From Eubacterium sp. An11 (GTDB taxonomy: Bacteria > Bacillota > Clostridia > Lachnospirales > Lachnospiraceae), in the NCBI RefSeq assembly GCF_002161065.1, contig NZ_NFLV01000032.1, positions 1 through 37,995 on the forward strand: DNA of 37,995 nucleotides, written 5' to 3'. The position numbers and the translations under genes were made by a program. Below the pieces are notes generated by a model. The model had not been told where the DNA came from. It saw only the letters and a program-made list of their open reading frames with translations, and made no database searches. Shown here piece after piece: positions 16,666 to 24,092 of this stretch; positions within the stretch are counted from its first letter, which is position 1; each line of letters opens with the position of its first letter.

Positions 16666-17536
16666 TACGCAACAGTCCTTTCCACTTCTTTAATACATCG
16701 ATGCTGCCTGTCGGTTCCGGACGAAGAAGTTCCAGTCTCTCTTTCAGCTCTTCTCTGTCAAGGTTGCGGTAAAGCTTACCGTCCTTCGCGACAGAAACCG
16801 CGCCGGTCTCTTCTGACACCACGATAGTCGTACTGTCGGAAACCTCGCTGATTCCCACTGCCGCCCGGTGTCTGGTCCCCAGTTCTTTTCCCAGTTCCAG
16901 ATTATCGGTCAGCGGCAGATAGCAGGTGGCCGAAACAATCCGGTTGCCCCGGATGATAACCGCACCGTCGTGAAGAGGCGTATTATGCTCAAAAATGTTG
17001 ATCAGCAGCTGGCTTGTCAAAATACCATCCACTGCTATACCCGTTCTCTCATACTCACCCAGCGCCACTTTCTGTTCAATAACCATGAGGGCGCCGGTTT
17101 TTACCTTGCTCATCTCAAAAGAAGCCCGGACGATCTCCGTAATTCCCTTCTCCGTCAGGAATGTCTTTTCCGCCGCCTCATCATCAGAAGAAAAAATCAG
17201 ATTACGGAAAAAGTTCTGTCTTCCCAGCTGCTCAAGGGCGCGGCGCAGTTCCGGCTGAAAAATAACGATCACTGCCATAATTCCCACGCTGAGCGAGTTG
17301 GACAGCAGCCAGGCAATGGTATCCAGCTGAAAAATGACCGCCATGAGCGCAAAAAACAGAAGCACGACAATTCCCTTAAAGAGCGTCCATGCCCTGGTAA
17401 GCTGTAGCCATTTTATAATCTGATAGACGATGGCACTGATGATGATAATCTGTACAATGTCCGTAATACCGATTGTTGAAATGGAAAATCTGTATAAATA
17501 TTTTTGTATCAAGCTCAGAAATTCATCAAAATTCAT
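16607..17536 (-). CDS. cdaA: Diadenylate cyclase CdaA (DacA)
   Basis: 309 residues. Makes c-di-AMP from two ATP at the inner face of the membrane; c-di-AMP controls potassium and osmolyte transport and wall homeostasis. Three N-terminal membrane helices (about 22-42, 55-70, 78-95) precede the DAC domain with its two motifs DGA (190-192) and RHR (222-224). After the domain comes a Lys/Pro/Ser tail KSEKPGKPDKSQKSDK that is not part of the enzyme core. The start ATG overlaps the stop of the upstream membrane-protein gene by ATGA, implying coupled translation. The glmM gene usual in Bacilli does not follow cdaR here. Confidence 0.95.
   Translation of the reverse strand: MNFDEFLSLIQKYLYRFSISTIGITDIVQIIIISAIVYQIIKWLQLTRAWTLFKGIVVLLFFALMAVIFQLDTIAWLLSNSLSVGIMAVIVIFQPELRRALEQLGRQNFFRNLIFSSDDEAAEKTFLTEKGITEIVRASFEMSKVKTGALMVIEQKVALGEYERTGIAVDGILTSQLLINIFEHNTPLHDGAVIIRGNRIVSATCYLPLTDNLELGKELGTRHRAAVGISEVSDSTTIVVSEETGAVSVAKDGKLYRNLDREELKERLELLRPEPTGSIDVLKKWKGLLRNEKSEKPGKPDKSQKSDKQ
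16618..16662 (-). repeat. Five copies of a 9-nt repeat inside the cdaA/cdaR overlap
   Basis: Units of the type AAAAAYCTG follow each other five times on the minus strand. In the cdaA frame they give K-S/P-x triads and in the cdaR frame N-L-x triads. Confidence 0.75.
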
Positions 17537-18573
17537 TCATTCCGTCTCCCGTTTTCTGTTCTGTCAGTCTTCATCCTGTCATCCCCCGGTTTCTCTTCTC
17601 CGCCCGGCACGCCGGCGGCCTCCTGCCCGGGTTCTCCGCCGTCTCCGTCCGGCGCCACGATGTCCGTCACATTTCTCTCCTCCTGCGCCGCCTTTATCTT
17701 CGGCACCGCCTTGACAAAGTAAATGTATTCATCATCTTCAAAGGAAACCTTCTCTATCCTGGAGAAATCACCGATCCCTTTAAAGAACTGAACCACCGTT
17801 GCCAGTCCCATGGCAAGCACAATCTCCAGAAACACCCTCCATATGGTGTAATCCAGCTCAAAGATCAGCCGCCCGAAAAGAAGCAGCACCGCCAGAGACA
17901 CATTTCCTATGATGATGGAAAACATCCATGCCTTCTCATGAAACATCTGGTATAAAATCGTCGACACAAACACGATCAGACAAAATGTGATCAAAATCAC
18001 CAGCAGCTTCCTGTCAATGATCAGCAGGCTGGTAATCCGCGACATGCCGATTCCCGGTTCCAGATTCTCCGTGGTAGTCAGCAGCGCACTGGCGTCTCTG
18101 GTATACAAGCTGAAAAAATATAAGAAAATCCCGGCTGCCATCGGAAGAATCCCGCTGAAACCGACGGTCATTCCCAGCAGAACCGGCAGAAAATATTCTA
18201 ACTTGAGATAAAATAAAATCGGGGTTACTATGATAATAAATGCATGCTTTCCGTCGACCCTCACAAACAGGAGGTAACAGATGATAAAAAACAGTAAATA
18301 TACAACAAATATCTCCACGGACACCTGCCACAGATTGACCAGAATCAGGCAGGCCGCTGAATAAAAACAGAAGGAAAGCGGCAGAAACGCCTGAGCCACC
18401 GATACCAGCAGGAAAAGCCAGGGTTTATTTACCGCTTCATTATACTGAAACATGCTCTGCACCAGGCACAGCATTATAAAAGAGAACAGCAGCTTCATGG
18501 CAGGATCCAGATACTCCGAGTGCTTTTGGTAAAAATACTTTATATTTTCTTTCAGATAAACTAACTGTGCCAT
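17533..18573 (-). CDS. Polytopic membrane protein of the cdaA operon, unknown
   Basis: 346 residues. About eight membrane segments lie between residues 25 and 270 (for example VEIFVVYLLFFIICYLLFV and LLVILITFCLIVFVSTILYQMF), then a soluble cytoplasmic tail of about 75 residues that is rich in Gly, Glu, Asp and charged residues and looks disordered. No transporter signature is recognised. The start at 18573 is preferred to an ATG 9 bases upstream because of the AGGA placement. It overlaps cdaA by four bases (ATGA). Its stop-start coupling to cdaA suggests a role with the cyclase at the membrane, but this is inference. Confidence 0.75.
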   Translation of the reverse strand: MAQLVYLKENIKYFYQKHSEYLDPAMKLLFSFIMLCLVQSMFQYNEAVNKPWLFLLVSVAQAFLPLSFCFYSAACLILVNLWQVSVEIFVVYLLFFIICYLLFVRVDGKHAFIIIVTPILFYLKLEYFLPVLLGMTVGFSGILPMAAGIFLYFFSLYTRDASALLTTTENLEPGIGMSRITSLLIIDRKLLVILITFCLIVFVSTILYQMFHEKAWMFSIIIGNVSLAVLLLFGRLIFELDYTIWRVFLEIVLAMGLATVVQFFKGIGDFSRIEKVSFEDDEYIYFVKAVPKIKAAQEERNVTDIVAPDGDGGEPGQEAAGVPGGEEKPGDDRMKTDRTENGRRNE

Positions 18574-18591
18574 ACGCAACATCCTGTCTTT

Positions 18592-18993
18592 CTATTGTAA
18601 TTGTTCTTCTTTGTCCAGGTACTTCTTCAGAGCAAACAGACTCTTGTCGTATTGTCTTATGCTCTTGAGCATTTTTATGTATCTCTTCCTCTGAATCACA
18701 AAGGTGATGATGAGATTGATGATCATGACAATCCCGTACACAATAAGAATATTTTTGAGGATTCCCCCGTAGGAAAAAGCAAGGCCCTCCGTCATAATGT
18801 TGGAATAATACCGCATCATGTACAGCGCGGCTCCCAGCACATAAGCGACCGTCACAGCAAAAAAACTGCCGATAAGCTTGAGGCTCAGGTATGTTCTCAT
18901 GCTGAAACGATGCATTTTCAGTTCCTTTTTTCCCTGTTGTTTCTCGTAGACAGCCAGTCTGGTCATCATACGAACCTTTGATACGTCAATCAT
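18592..18993 (-). CDS. Small two-helix membrane protein of the cdaA operon, unknown
   Basis: 133 residues with two membrane helices (about 36-58 LKLIGSFFAVTVAYVLGAAL and 76-100 GILKNILIVYGIVMIINLII) between basic cytoplasmic ends; the last 35 residues look like a coiled coil (YIKMLKSIRQYDKSLFALKK). No known family is recognised. AAAGGG lies 7 bases before the ATG. It opens the operon, 18 bases before the polytopic membrane-protein gene. Confidence 0.7.
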   Translation of the reverse strand: MIDVSKVRMMTRLAVYEKQQGKKELKMHRFSMRTYLSLKLIGSFFAVTVAYVLGAALYMMRYYSNIMTEGLAFSYGGILKNILIVYGIVMIINLIITFVIQRKRYIKMLKSIRQYDKSLFALKKYLDKEEQLQ

Positions 18994-19084
18994 TCATTAA
19001 CCCTTTCCGACCCAGTCCCACATATATTGACACCTCCGACCGAGGAGCATGAAAGACTTATCACTTTATTTTTTATACTTAATA

Positions 19085-19114
19085 AGTATAACATGTTTAA
19101 TCCATGAATTACAA
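19085..19114 (-). promoter_or_regulatory. Promoter of the c-di-AMP operon
   Basis: -35 TTGTAA (19109-19114) and extended -10 TGTTATACT (-10 at 19085-19090), 18 bases apart. The leader of about 85 bases contains a small CTCC/GGAG hairpin near 19040. Confidence 0.6.
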
Positions 19115-19147
19115 CGATAATCTGAAAAACCGTTCTCCGTATATGCG

Positions 19148-19207
19148 AAAAACTGCCGCCAAACAAAATATCAGGAATCTCTCTGATATTTGATTTGTGC
19201 GACAGTT
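19148..19207 (-). terminator. Terminator of greA
   Basis: A two-part hairpin: outer AACTGTCGC/GCGGCAGTT and inner AATATCAG/CTGATATT, then TTTTTC on the minus strand. Confidence 0.7.
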
Positions 19208-19254
19208 ATCTTCTCGCTCCCGTATGTTTGTGTATACAGCTTCTTCTGTATCTC

Positions 19255-19752
19255 TTACATATCGCTTCTTGAAATCTCAAGAACTTTATATCTGGAAATG
19301 CCGTCCGCGCTCTCCACTTCAATCTCCTGTCCAATCTTGGAGCCCACGAGCGCCTTGCCCAGAGGAGACTCATTGGAGATCAGGCCCTTCATGATATCGG
19401 ACTCTGTGGAACCGACAATACGGTACTCAAGCTCCTCGTCAAACTCTTCATCATAAAACTTAACGGTACTTCCGATGCTGACCGTGTCTTTGTCGAAGGC
19501 AGACTCATCGATAACCTCTGCATTTCTGATGATCTTCTCAAGCTCTTCTATCTTTGCCTCGATGGAACGCTGCTCATCTTTGGCTGCATCATACTCGGCA
19601 TTCTCGGATAAGTCGCCCTGCTCTCTGGCTTCCTTGATCTTCTGCGCGATCTCTTTTCTTTTTACTACTTTTAAATCCTGAAGTTCATCTTCCAGGGCCT
19701 TCATTCCTTTGCTTGTCAGGATATGTTTCTTACTCTCTACCATCGTTTTCAT
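19255..19752 (-). CDS. greA: Transcription elongation factor GreA
   Basis: 165 residues. Rescues backtracked RNA polymerase by stimulating transcript cleavage. The N-terminal antiparallel coiled coil (about 12-80) carries the tip motif GDLSENAEYDAAKDEQ with the acidic residues that reach the active site; the C-terminal FKBP-like domain ends in SRYKVLEIS and includes LGKALVGSKIGQEI. AAAGG lies a few bases before the ATG at 19752; a later ATG (fourth codon) exists. It has its own strong promoter with a hairpin leader. Confidence 0.95.
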   Translation of the reverse strand: MKTMVESKKHILTSKGMKALEDELQDLKVVKRKEIAQKIKEAREQGDLSENAEYDAAKDEQRSIEAKIEELEKIIRNAEVIDESAFDKDTVSIGSTVKFYDEEFDEELEYRIVGSTESDIMKGLISNESPLGKALVGSKIGQEIEVESADGISRYKVLEISRSDM

Positions 19753-19786
19753 CTACACCTTTCTTAAAGTTGCTGACCTGTCAAAA

Positions 19787-19810
19787 GTCTCCTTACAATT
19801 AAAAGGAGAC
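19787..19810 (-). promoter_or_regulatory. Hairpin with short U-run in the greA leader
   Basis: GTCTCCTT/AAGGAGAC, eight perfect pairs around an 8-base loop, followed on the minus strand by TTTT. It lies about 10 bases after the predicted start of transcription and 35 before the ATG. It looks like a weak early terminator or a regulatory leader. Confidence 0.5.
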
Positions 19811-19825
19811 CCCAGATAAGCCATA

Positions 19826-19854
19826 ATTATAATGCAATTTAAAATGATTGTCAA
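19826..19854 (-). promoter_or_regulatory. Consensus promoter of greA
   Basis: Perfect TTGACA (19849-19854) and TATAAT (19826-19831) with exactly 17 bases between. The strongest promoter in the window. Confidence 0.8.
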
Positions 19855-19884
19855 CGAGGCTTCACAGGGTTTCTTTCACTCCTG

Positions 19885-20877
19885 TTACCTCTCCCCGCCT
19901 TCCGCCGCGCTCTCAAGCAGCTGTTCAAGCTCTCTCAGCGTTGTCACCTGATTGACTTCCTGGCGGAGTCTCGACGAGTCGCGAAGCCCCGTCGTATACC
20001 AGGCAGCGTGCTTGCGCATTTCACGGATCCCCGTGTATTCGCCCTTATATTCCACGCAGAGGGCTGCGTGGCGCAGAAGCATTTCCACTCTTTCCCGGGC
20101 AGTGGGTTCCGCCGGCACCGGCTCTCCCGCCAGAGCAGCTTTGATCTCCCGGAAAATCCACGGGTTGCCCTTGCTGCCCCGGGCCACCATTATGCCGTCG
20201 CATCCGGTCTTTTCCCGGATGGCCAGGGCATCGGCGCCGCTGTAAATATCTCCGTTGGCGATCACCGGCACCCGGACAGCCTCTTTGACCTGCCGGATGG
20301 CCTCCCAGTCCGCTCTGCCGCTGTAGTACTGCTCTCTGGTCCTCCCGTGCACTGCCAGAGCATCCGCTCCGCTGTCCTCAAGAACCTTCGCGAACTCCAC
20401 AGCGTTCTTATGCTCCTCGTCAAAGCCCAGGCGAAACTTCACTGTCACCGGCAGGGAGACCGCCCGTTTTACCTCACTGACGATCCTGCCCGCCAGTTCC
20501 GGCTGCTTCATCAGGGCCGAGCCCTCATGATTGTTCACGATCTTTGGCACAGGACAGCCCATATTGATATCGATGAAGGCGAAGCCTCTGTCTTCTATCT
20601 TATGTGCCATCTGTCCCATTAATTCAGGTTCTGAACCAAAAATCTGCACTCCCACAGGAGCCTCTCTCTCATCGGTCTGCATCAGGGGAATGGTATTTTT
20701 ATTGCCATAGTACAGCGCCTTGGCGCTGATCATCTCTGTGACCACCACGTCGCATCCCTGCTCCCGGCATAAAAGGCGGAAAGCCAGATCCGTGACTCCC
20801 GCCATGGGACCCAGGATGACAGGAAACGCGCTGCCGTAAATGGCGGCTGTGTCTGTTTTATCTTTTCTGTTTATCAT
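19885..20877 (-). CDS. dusB: tRNA-dihydrouridine synthase (DusB-like)
   Basis: 330 residues. Reduces uridines to dihydrouridine in tRNA with FMN and NADPH. The TIM-barrel start is [18 protein letters not shown], the catalytic cysteine is C108 in [10 protein letters not shown], and [16 protein letters not shown] and VIANGDIYS are the FMN/tRNA-contact motifs in order. The start at 20877 overlaps the end of coaX by 20 bases, with only a weak SD, so translation may be coupled. It is last in the argF-birA-coaX unit and runs up to the greA promoter. Confidence 0.93.
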   Translation of the reverse strand: MINRKDKTDTAAIYGSAFPVILGPMAGVTDLAFRLLCREQGCDVVVTEMISAKALYYGNKNTIPLMQTDEREAPVGVQIFGSEPELMGQMAHKIEDRGFAFIDINMGCPVPKIVNNHEGSALMKQPELAGRIVSEVKRAVSLPVTVKFRLGFDEEHKNAVEFAKVLEDSGADALAVHGRTREQYYSGRADWEAIRQVKEAVRVPVIANGDIYSGADALAIREKTGCDGIMVARGSKGNPWIFREIKAALAGEPVPAEPTARERVEMLLRHAALCVEYKGEYTGIREMRKHAAWYTTGLRDSSRLRQEVNQVTTLRELEQLLESAAEGGER

Positions 20878-21628
20878 AAATAATCTGAAGTCCCTTCAAC
20901 GTGAGGCTGGCATCATAATAATCAATACAGTCGGTCTCCTCGGCAATCATTTTGCCCAGTCCGCCGGTTGCCACTACTTTTACATTCTCAAATCCGCTTT
21001 CTTCGATCATCTTGTGGATAATATACTCGGTCTGTCCGATGTAGCCGAACACAAGACCTGCCTGCATTCCGGTGACCGTCTCCTTGGTCAGAATGGAATC
21101 CGGCTTGCGGATTTCAATTTCCGGAAGCTTGGCTGCCTGCTGCCACAGGGCGTTGGCGGAAGTCCGGATACCCGGAGAGATCACACATCCGATGAACTCG
21201 CCGTCCGGCGTGATGAGATCATAGGTGGTCGCTGTTCCGAAATCCACTACGATCACCGGGCCGCCGTAAAGCTCATAGCCGGCCACGGCGTCCACGATAC
21301 GGTCCGCTCCCGTCTCCTTCGGATTGGCCGTCTTGATCTTAATACCAGTCTTGATGCCCGCTCCCACGATGATCGGCTGCAGGTTAAAATATTTGATGAT
21401 CGCGCTGGTGAATGAATGCATCACCGCAGGCACCACGGACGCGATGATCACGTCATCCACGTCTTCTCTGCAATACCCCTTATACTGGATCGCCTGCAGA
21501 ATAAACAGCCCGTATTCATCAGAAGTACGGTTGATCTTTGTTCTCATGCGAAACGTATCGCAGAGCTTTTTTCCCTGGAAAATACCAAAAGTGATGTCTG
21601 TATTTCCGATATCAATTCCAATTAACAT
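20858..21628 (-). CDS. coaX: Type III pantothenate kinase CoaX
   Basis: 256 residues. First step of coenzyme A synthesis, phosphorylating pantothenate; type III enzymes use high ATP levels, need a monovalent cation and are not inhibited by CoA. ASKHA-fold motifs: [15 protein letters not shown] at the start, GADR at 107-110 for pantothenate binding, [13 protein letters not shown] around D129 and a late [17 protein letters not shown] is 6 bases before the ATG. It lies between a small unknown gene and dusB. Confidence 0.95.
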   Translation of the reverse strand: MLIGIDIGNTDITFGIFQGKKLCDTFRMRTKINRTSDEYGLFILQAIQYKGYCREDVDDVIIASVVPAVMHSFTSAIIKYFNLQPIIVGAGIKTGIKIKTANPKETGADRIVDAVAGYELYGGPVIVVDFGTATTYDLITPDGEFIGCVISPGIRTSANALWQQAAKLPEIEIRKPDSILTKETVTGMQAGLVFGYIGQTEYIIHKMIEESGFENVKVVATGGLGKMIAEETDCIDYYDASLTLKGLQIIYDKQKR

Positions 21629-21649
21629 TCTGTTCCTCCTGTGTAACCG

Positions 21650-21982
21650 TTATTTCTGCTCGTCCTGCAGAAAAAACACTTTATAATACATTTCAAGGCT
21701 CTCCAGCAGTTCTCTTTTCTCCTGCTGAATCTGCTTGATTTTTAACACACTGCCGATTTCGTCAAAGAAGTAGTCGTCCTCTTTGCTCTCCGTGACCAGA
21801 TTCAGATTCCCATCTTCGTCAAATTCCAGACGCAGGATCCCTCCCACATCTTCCGTGTACAGCACGCAGAGAATCTTCAGCTCGTCCTTCACCGCCTTGG
21901 GAAGGGAATCAAATTCAGGATTAAAATAAAAAAGCTGCTCGTACTGACTGGCGCCGCACAGTATTTTTTTATCTTCTAACAT
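21650..21982 (-). CDS. Conserved small protein, unknown (possibly DUF6145)
   Basis: 110 residues, acidic, no membrane segment. It starts MLEDKKILCGASQYEQLFYF and shows alternating strands then a C-terminal helix (IKQIQQEKRELLESLEMYYKVFF). It looks like a conserved Lachnospiraceae protein, perhaps the one named DUF6145, though I cannot confirm the name. No catalytic motif is visible. It is 9 bases after birA and 21 before coaX, so it is translated from the same message. Confidence 0.7.
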   Translation of the reverse strand: MLEDKKILCGASQYEQLFYFNPEFDSLPKAVKDELKILCVLYTEDVGGILRLEFDEDGNLNLVTESKEDDYFFDEIGSVLKIKQIQQEKRELLESLEMYYKVFFLQDEQK

Positions 21983-21991
21983 GACTGCCTC

Positions 21992-22972
21992 CTACACATA
22001 TCCGTAAAGCCCCCGGACAGAAACCTCGCCGCCGCAGATACATTCCGTCTCTCCGGCTTCGTTCTGTACCAGAAGCTCCCCTTTCTCATTGATGCCCACC
22101 GCCCGGCGGACCAGTTCTTGTCCCCGGCGGATCACTCTGACATCCCGTCCGATATTGATAAGCCTCTTCTCATATTCTTTTACAAAAGGAGCAAAGCTCT
22201 GCTCCCGGAGAAAAATCTGATATCTCTCTGTAAATTCCCGGAGAAAATCCGCCAGAAAAGCACTGCGGACAATCTTCCGGCCCGTCTCCCGGTAAAGGGA
22301 GGAAGCCATATCCACAAGCTCATCAGGGAACTCTTCCCGGTTTACATTAAAACCGACGCCCACCGCCACGTAGGCGATCTCATCCATCTCGAGGCTCATC
22401 TCCGTGAGGATGCCGCAGATCTTCCTGTCATGAAGGATCACATCGTTGGGCCATTTAATCTGACAGACTTCTCCGCCATGCTTTTCCGATGCAGCGGCCG
22501 CCGCCAGGGCTGTCACCAGCGTCATCACAGATGCGCTTTCCGGAGGGATCTCCGGCCGCAGAAGCATCGTGCAGAAAATATCCCGTCCTTCCGGCGAAGA
22601 CCAGACTCTGCCTCTCCTGCCTTTCCCTGCGGTCTGGTGATCCGCCACAAAAAGCGTCCCGTCCACCGCTCCCAGAGCTGCCTGCCTTTTGGCCTCCTCG
22701 TTGGTGGAGTCCACCGACGGAAAACAGATAACCTTTCCAGGCCAGACTTCTTCCGGCAGATATTCCCAGATAGATTCTTCCGTGAGCAGATCCGGACTTT
22801 GCAAAAGCCGGTAACCCTTCCGGGTTACCGACTCAATCTCATATCCTTCTTTTTTCAGAGTATTGATGCATTTCCAGACAGCTGTCCTTGAGACGCCCAG
22901 CTGCTCACAGAGCGCCTGTCCGGAGACAAATCCGTCCTGCTGCCGGAGAATATTTAATATCTTCTGTTTCAT
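21992..22972 (-). CDS. birA: Biotin-protein ligase / biotin repressor BirA
   Basis: 326 residues with both parts of a bifunctional BirA. An N-terminal winged HTH (about 1-60; SGQALCEQLGVSRTAVWKCI) is joined to the ligase domain with the biotinoyl-AMP loop AGKGRRGRVWSS (115-126) and QIKWPNDV (171-178, catalytic K173), then a small C-terminal SH3-like domain. It biotinylates carboxylase/decarboxylase carriers and can repress biotin genes. It begins only 4 bases after argF ends. Confidence 0.95.
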   Translation of the reverse strand: MKQKILNILRQQDGFVSGQALCEQLGVSRTAVWKCINTLKKEGYEIESVTRKGYRLLQSPDLLTEESIWEYLPEEVWPGKVICFPSVDSTNEEAKRQAALGAVDGTLFVADHQTAGKGRRGRVWSSPEGRDIFCTMLLRPEIPPESASVMTLVTALAAAAASEKHGGEVCQIKWPNDVILHDRKICGILTEMSLEMDEIAYVAVGVGFNVNREEFPDELVDMASSLYRETGRKIVRSAFLADFLREFTERYQIFLREQSFAPFVKEYEKRLINIGRDVRVIRRGQELVRRAVGINEKGELLVQNEAGETECICGGEVSVRGLYGYV

Positions 22973-22976
22973 ACAA

Positions 22977-23963
22977 TTATCTTCCCAGGGTCGCCACCAT
23001 CACAGCCTTGATGGTATGCATCCGGTTCTCAGCCTCATCAAACACAACCGAGCGATCGGAACGGAAGACCTCGTCCTCCACTTCCCGAATGTCCAGTCCC
23101 AGACGATCCCGCATATCCTTTGCCACCGCTGTGTCAAAATTATGGTAAGCAGGCAGGCAGTGCATGAACAGACAGTCCGCATTGCCGGTATCCTGCATCA
23201 TCTTCCTGGTGATCTTATATGGAGACAGAGCCTTCACTCTCGCCGGATAAATCTCTTCCGGCTCGCCCATGCTCACCCATACATCCGTATAAATCACGTC
23301 GGAACCTTTCACATCTTCCGGATCATGAGAAATCTCAATGACCGCCCCGCTCTTTTCTGCCAGCTGCCGGGATACCTCAAGCACCTTCGGATCACAGACA
23401 GTCTCCTCCGGTCCCACTGCTTTGAAATCCACACCCATGATGGCACAGCCATACATCAGCGCATACATGACATTATCAGAGAGGTCTCCCACAAAGGTGA
23501 GCTTCATCTCTTCCAGCGGCTTATCGATATGTTCCTCCATGGTGAGGAAATCCGCCAGCACCTGGGTCGGATGATCTGTGTCGGTCAGTCCGTTCCAGAC
23601 TGGCACACCGGAATACTTCGCCAGCTCTTCCACGATCTCCTGTCCATAGCCACGGTACTCGATGGCATCGTACATGCGCCCGAACACCTTCGCCGTATCC
23701 TCGATGGTCTCCTTCTTATTCATGTGGGAATTGGACAGAAAAGTCACATGAGCGCCCTCGTCGGCGGCAGCCACCTCAAAGGAACAGCGGGTTCGGGTGG
23801 AAGACTTATCAAAAATCAGAACAATGTTCCTGCCTTTTAATTCTTCCCCCTGCACGCCGCTCTTCTTCTTGGCCTTAAGCTGATGTGCCAGATCCAGCAT
23901 ATACCGGATCTCTTCCTTATTGAAATCAAGTAATGTCAAAAAATTACGACCTTTTAAATTCAT
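22977..23963 (-). CDS. argF: Ornithine carbamoyltransferase ArgF
   Basis: 328 residues from the ATG at 23963, chosen for GGGAGG 7 bases upstream; an in-frame ATG at 24002 is outside family length. Makes citrulline from ornithine and carbamoyl phosphate. Motifs: carbamoyl-phosphate loop SSTRTR (54-59), GYGQEIVEELAKYSGVPVWN with the ornithine-type second domain, DHPTQVLADFLT, DVWVSMGE and HCLPAYH. Whether it works in synthesis or in arginine breakdown cannot be decided; no other arginine gene is near. First gene of the unit with birA, coaX and dusB. Confidence 0.93.
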   Translation of the reverse strand: MNLKGRNFLTLLDFNKEEIRYMLDLAHQLKAKKKSGVQGEELKGRNIVLIFDKSSTRTRCSFEVAAADEGAHVTFLSNSHMNKKETIEDTAKVFGRMYDAIEYRGYGQEIVEELAKYSGVPVWNGLTDTDHPTQVLADFLTMEEHIDKPLEEMKLTFVGDLSDNVMYALMYGCAIMGVDFKAVGPEETVCDPKVLEVSRQLAEKSGAVIEISHDPEDVKGSDVIYTDVWVSMGEPEEIYPARVKALSPYKITRKMMQDTGNADCLFMHCLPAYHNFDTAVAKDMRDRLGLDIREVEDEVFRSDRSVVFDEAENRMHTIKAVMVATLGR

Positions 23964-24055
23964 AGCAAATCCTCCCAAGACGCCGCTGAAACGCCGGTGC
24001 ATTTCTCTTTCTCCGGGGAAATATGCCGACGTACCCTTTTACGTCTTATCTAAAC

Positions 24056-24084
24056 TTTTTATCAAATTTTTAATGTAATGTCAA
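24056..24084 (-). promoter_or_regulatory. Promoter of argF
   Basis: Consensus -35 TTGACA (24079-24084) and -10 TAAAAA (24056-24061), 17 bases apart; shifting the -10 to ATAAAA gives 16. A small GACGT/ACGTC inverted repeat lies about 20 bases downstream, near 24030-24047. Confidence 0.5.
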
Positions 24085-24092
24085 GCTATTAT

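Noticed and set aside
22863-23840. Plus-strand open frame of about 325 codons opposite argF
   Set aside because: Antisense to argF with its full set of catalytic motifs; no ribosome-binding site or recognisable product.
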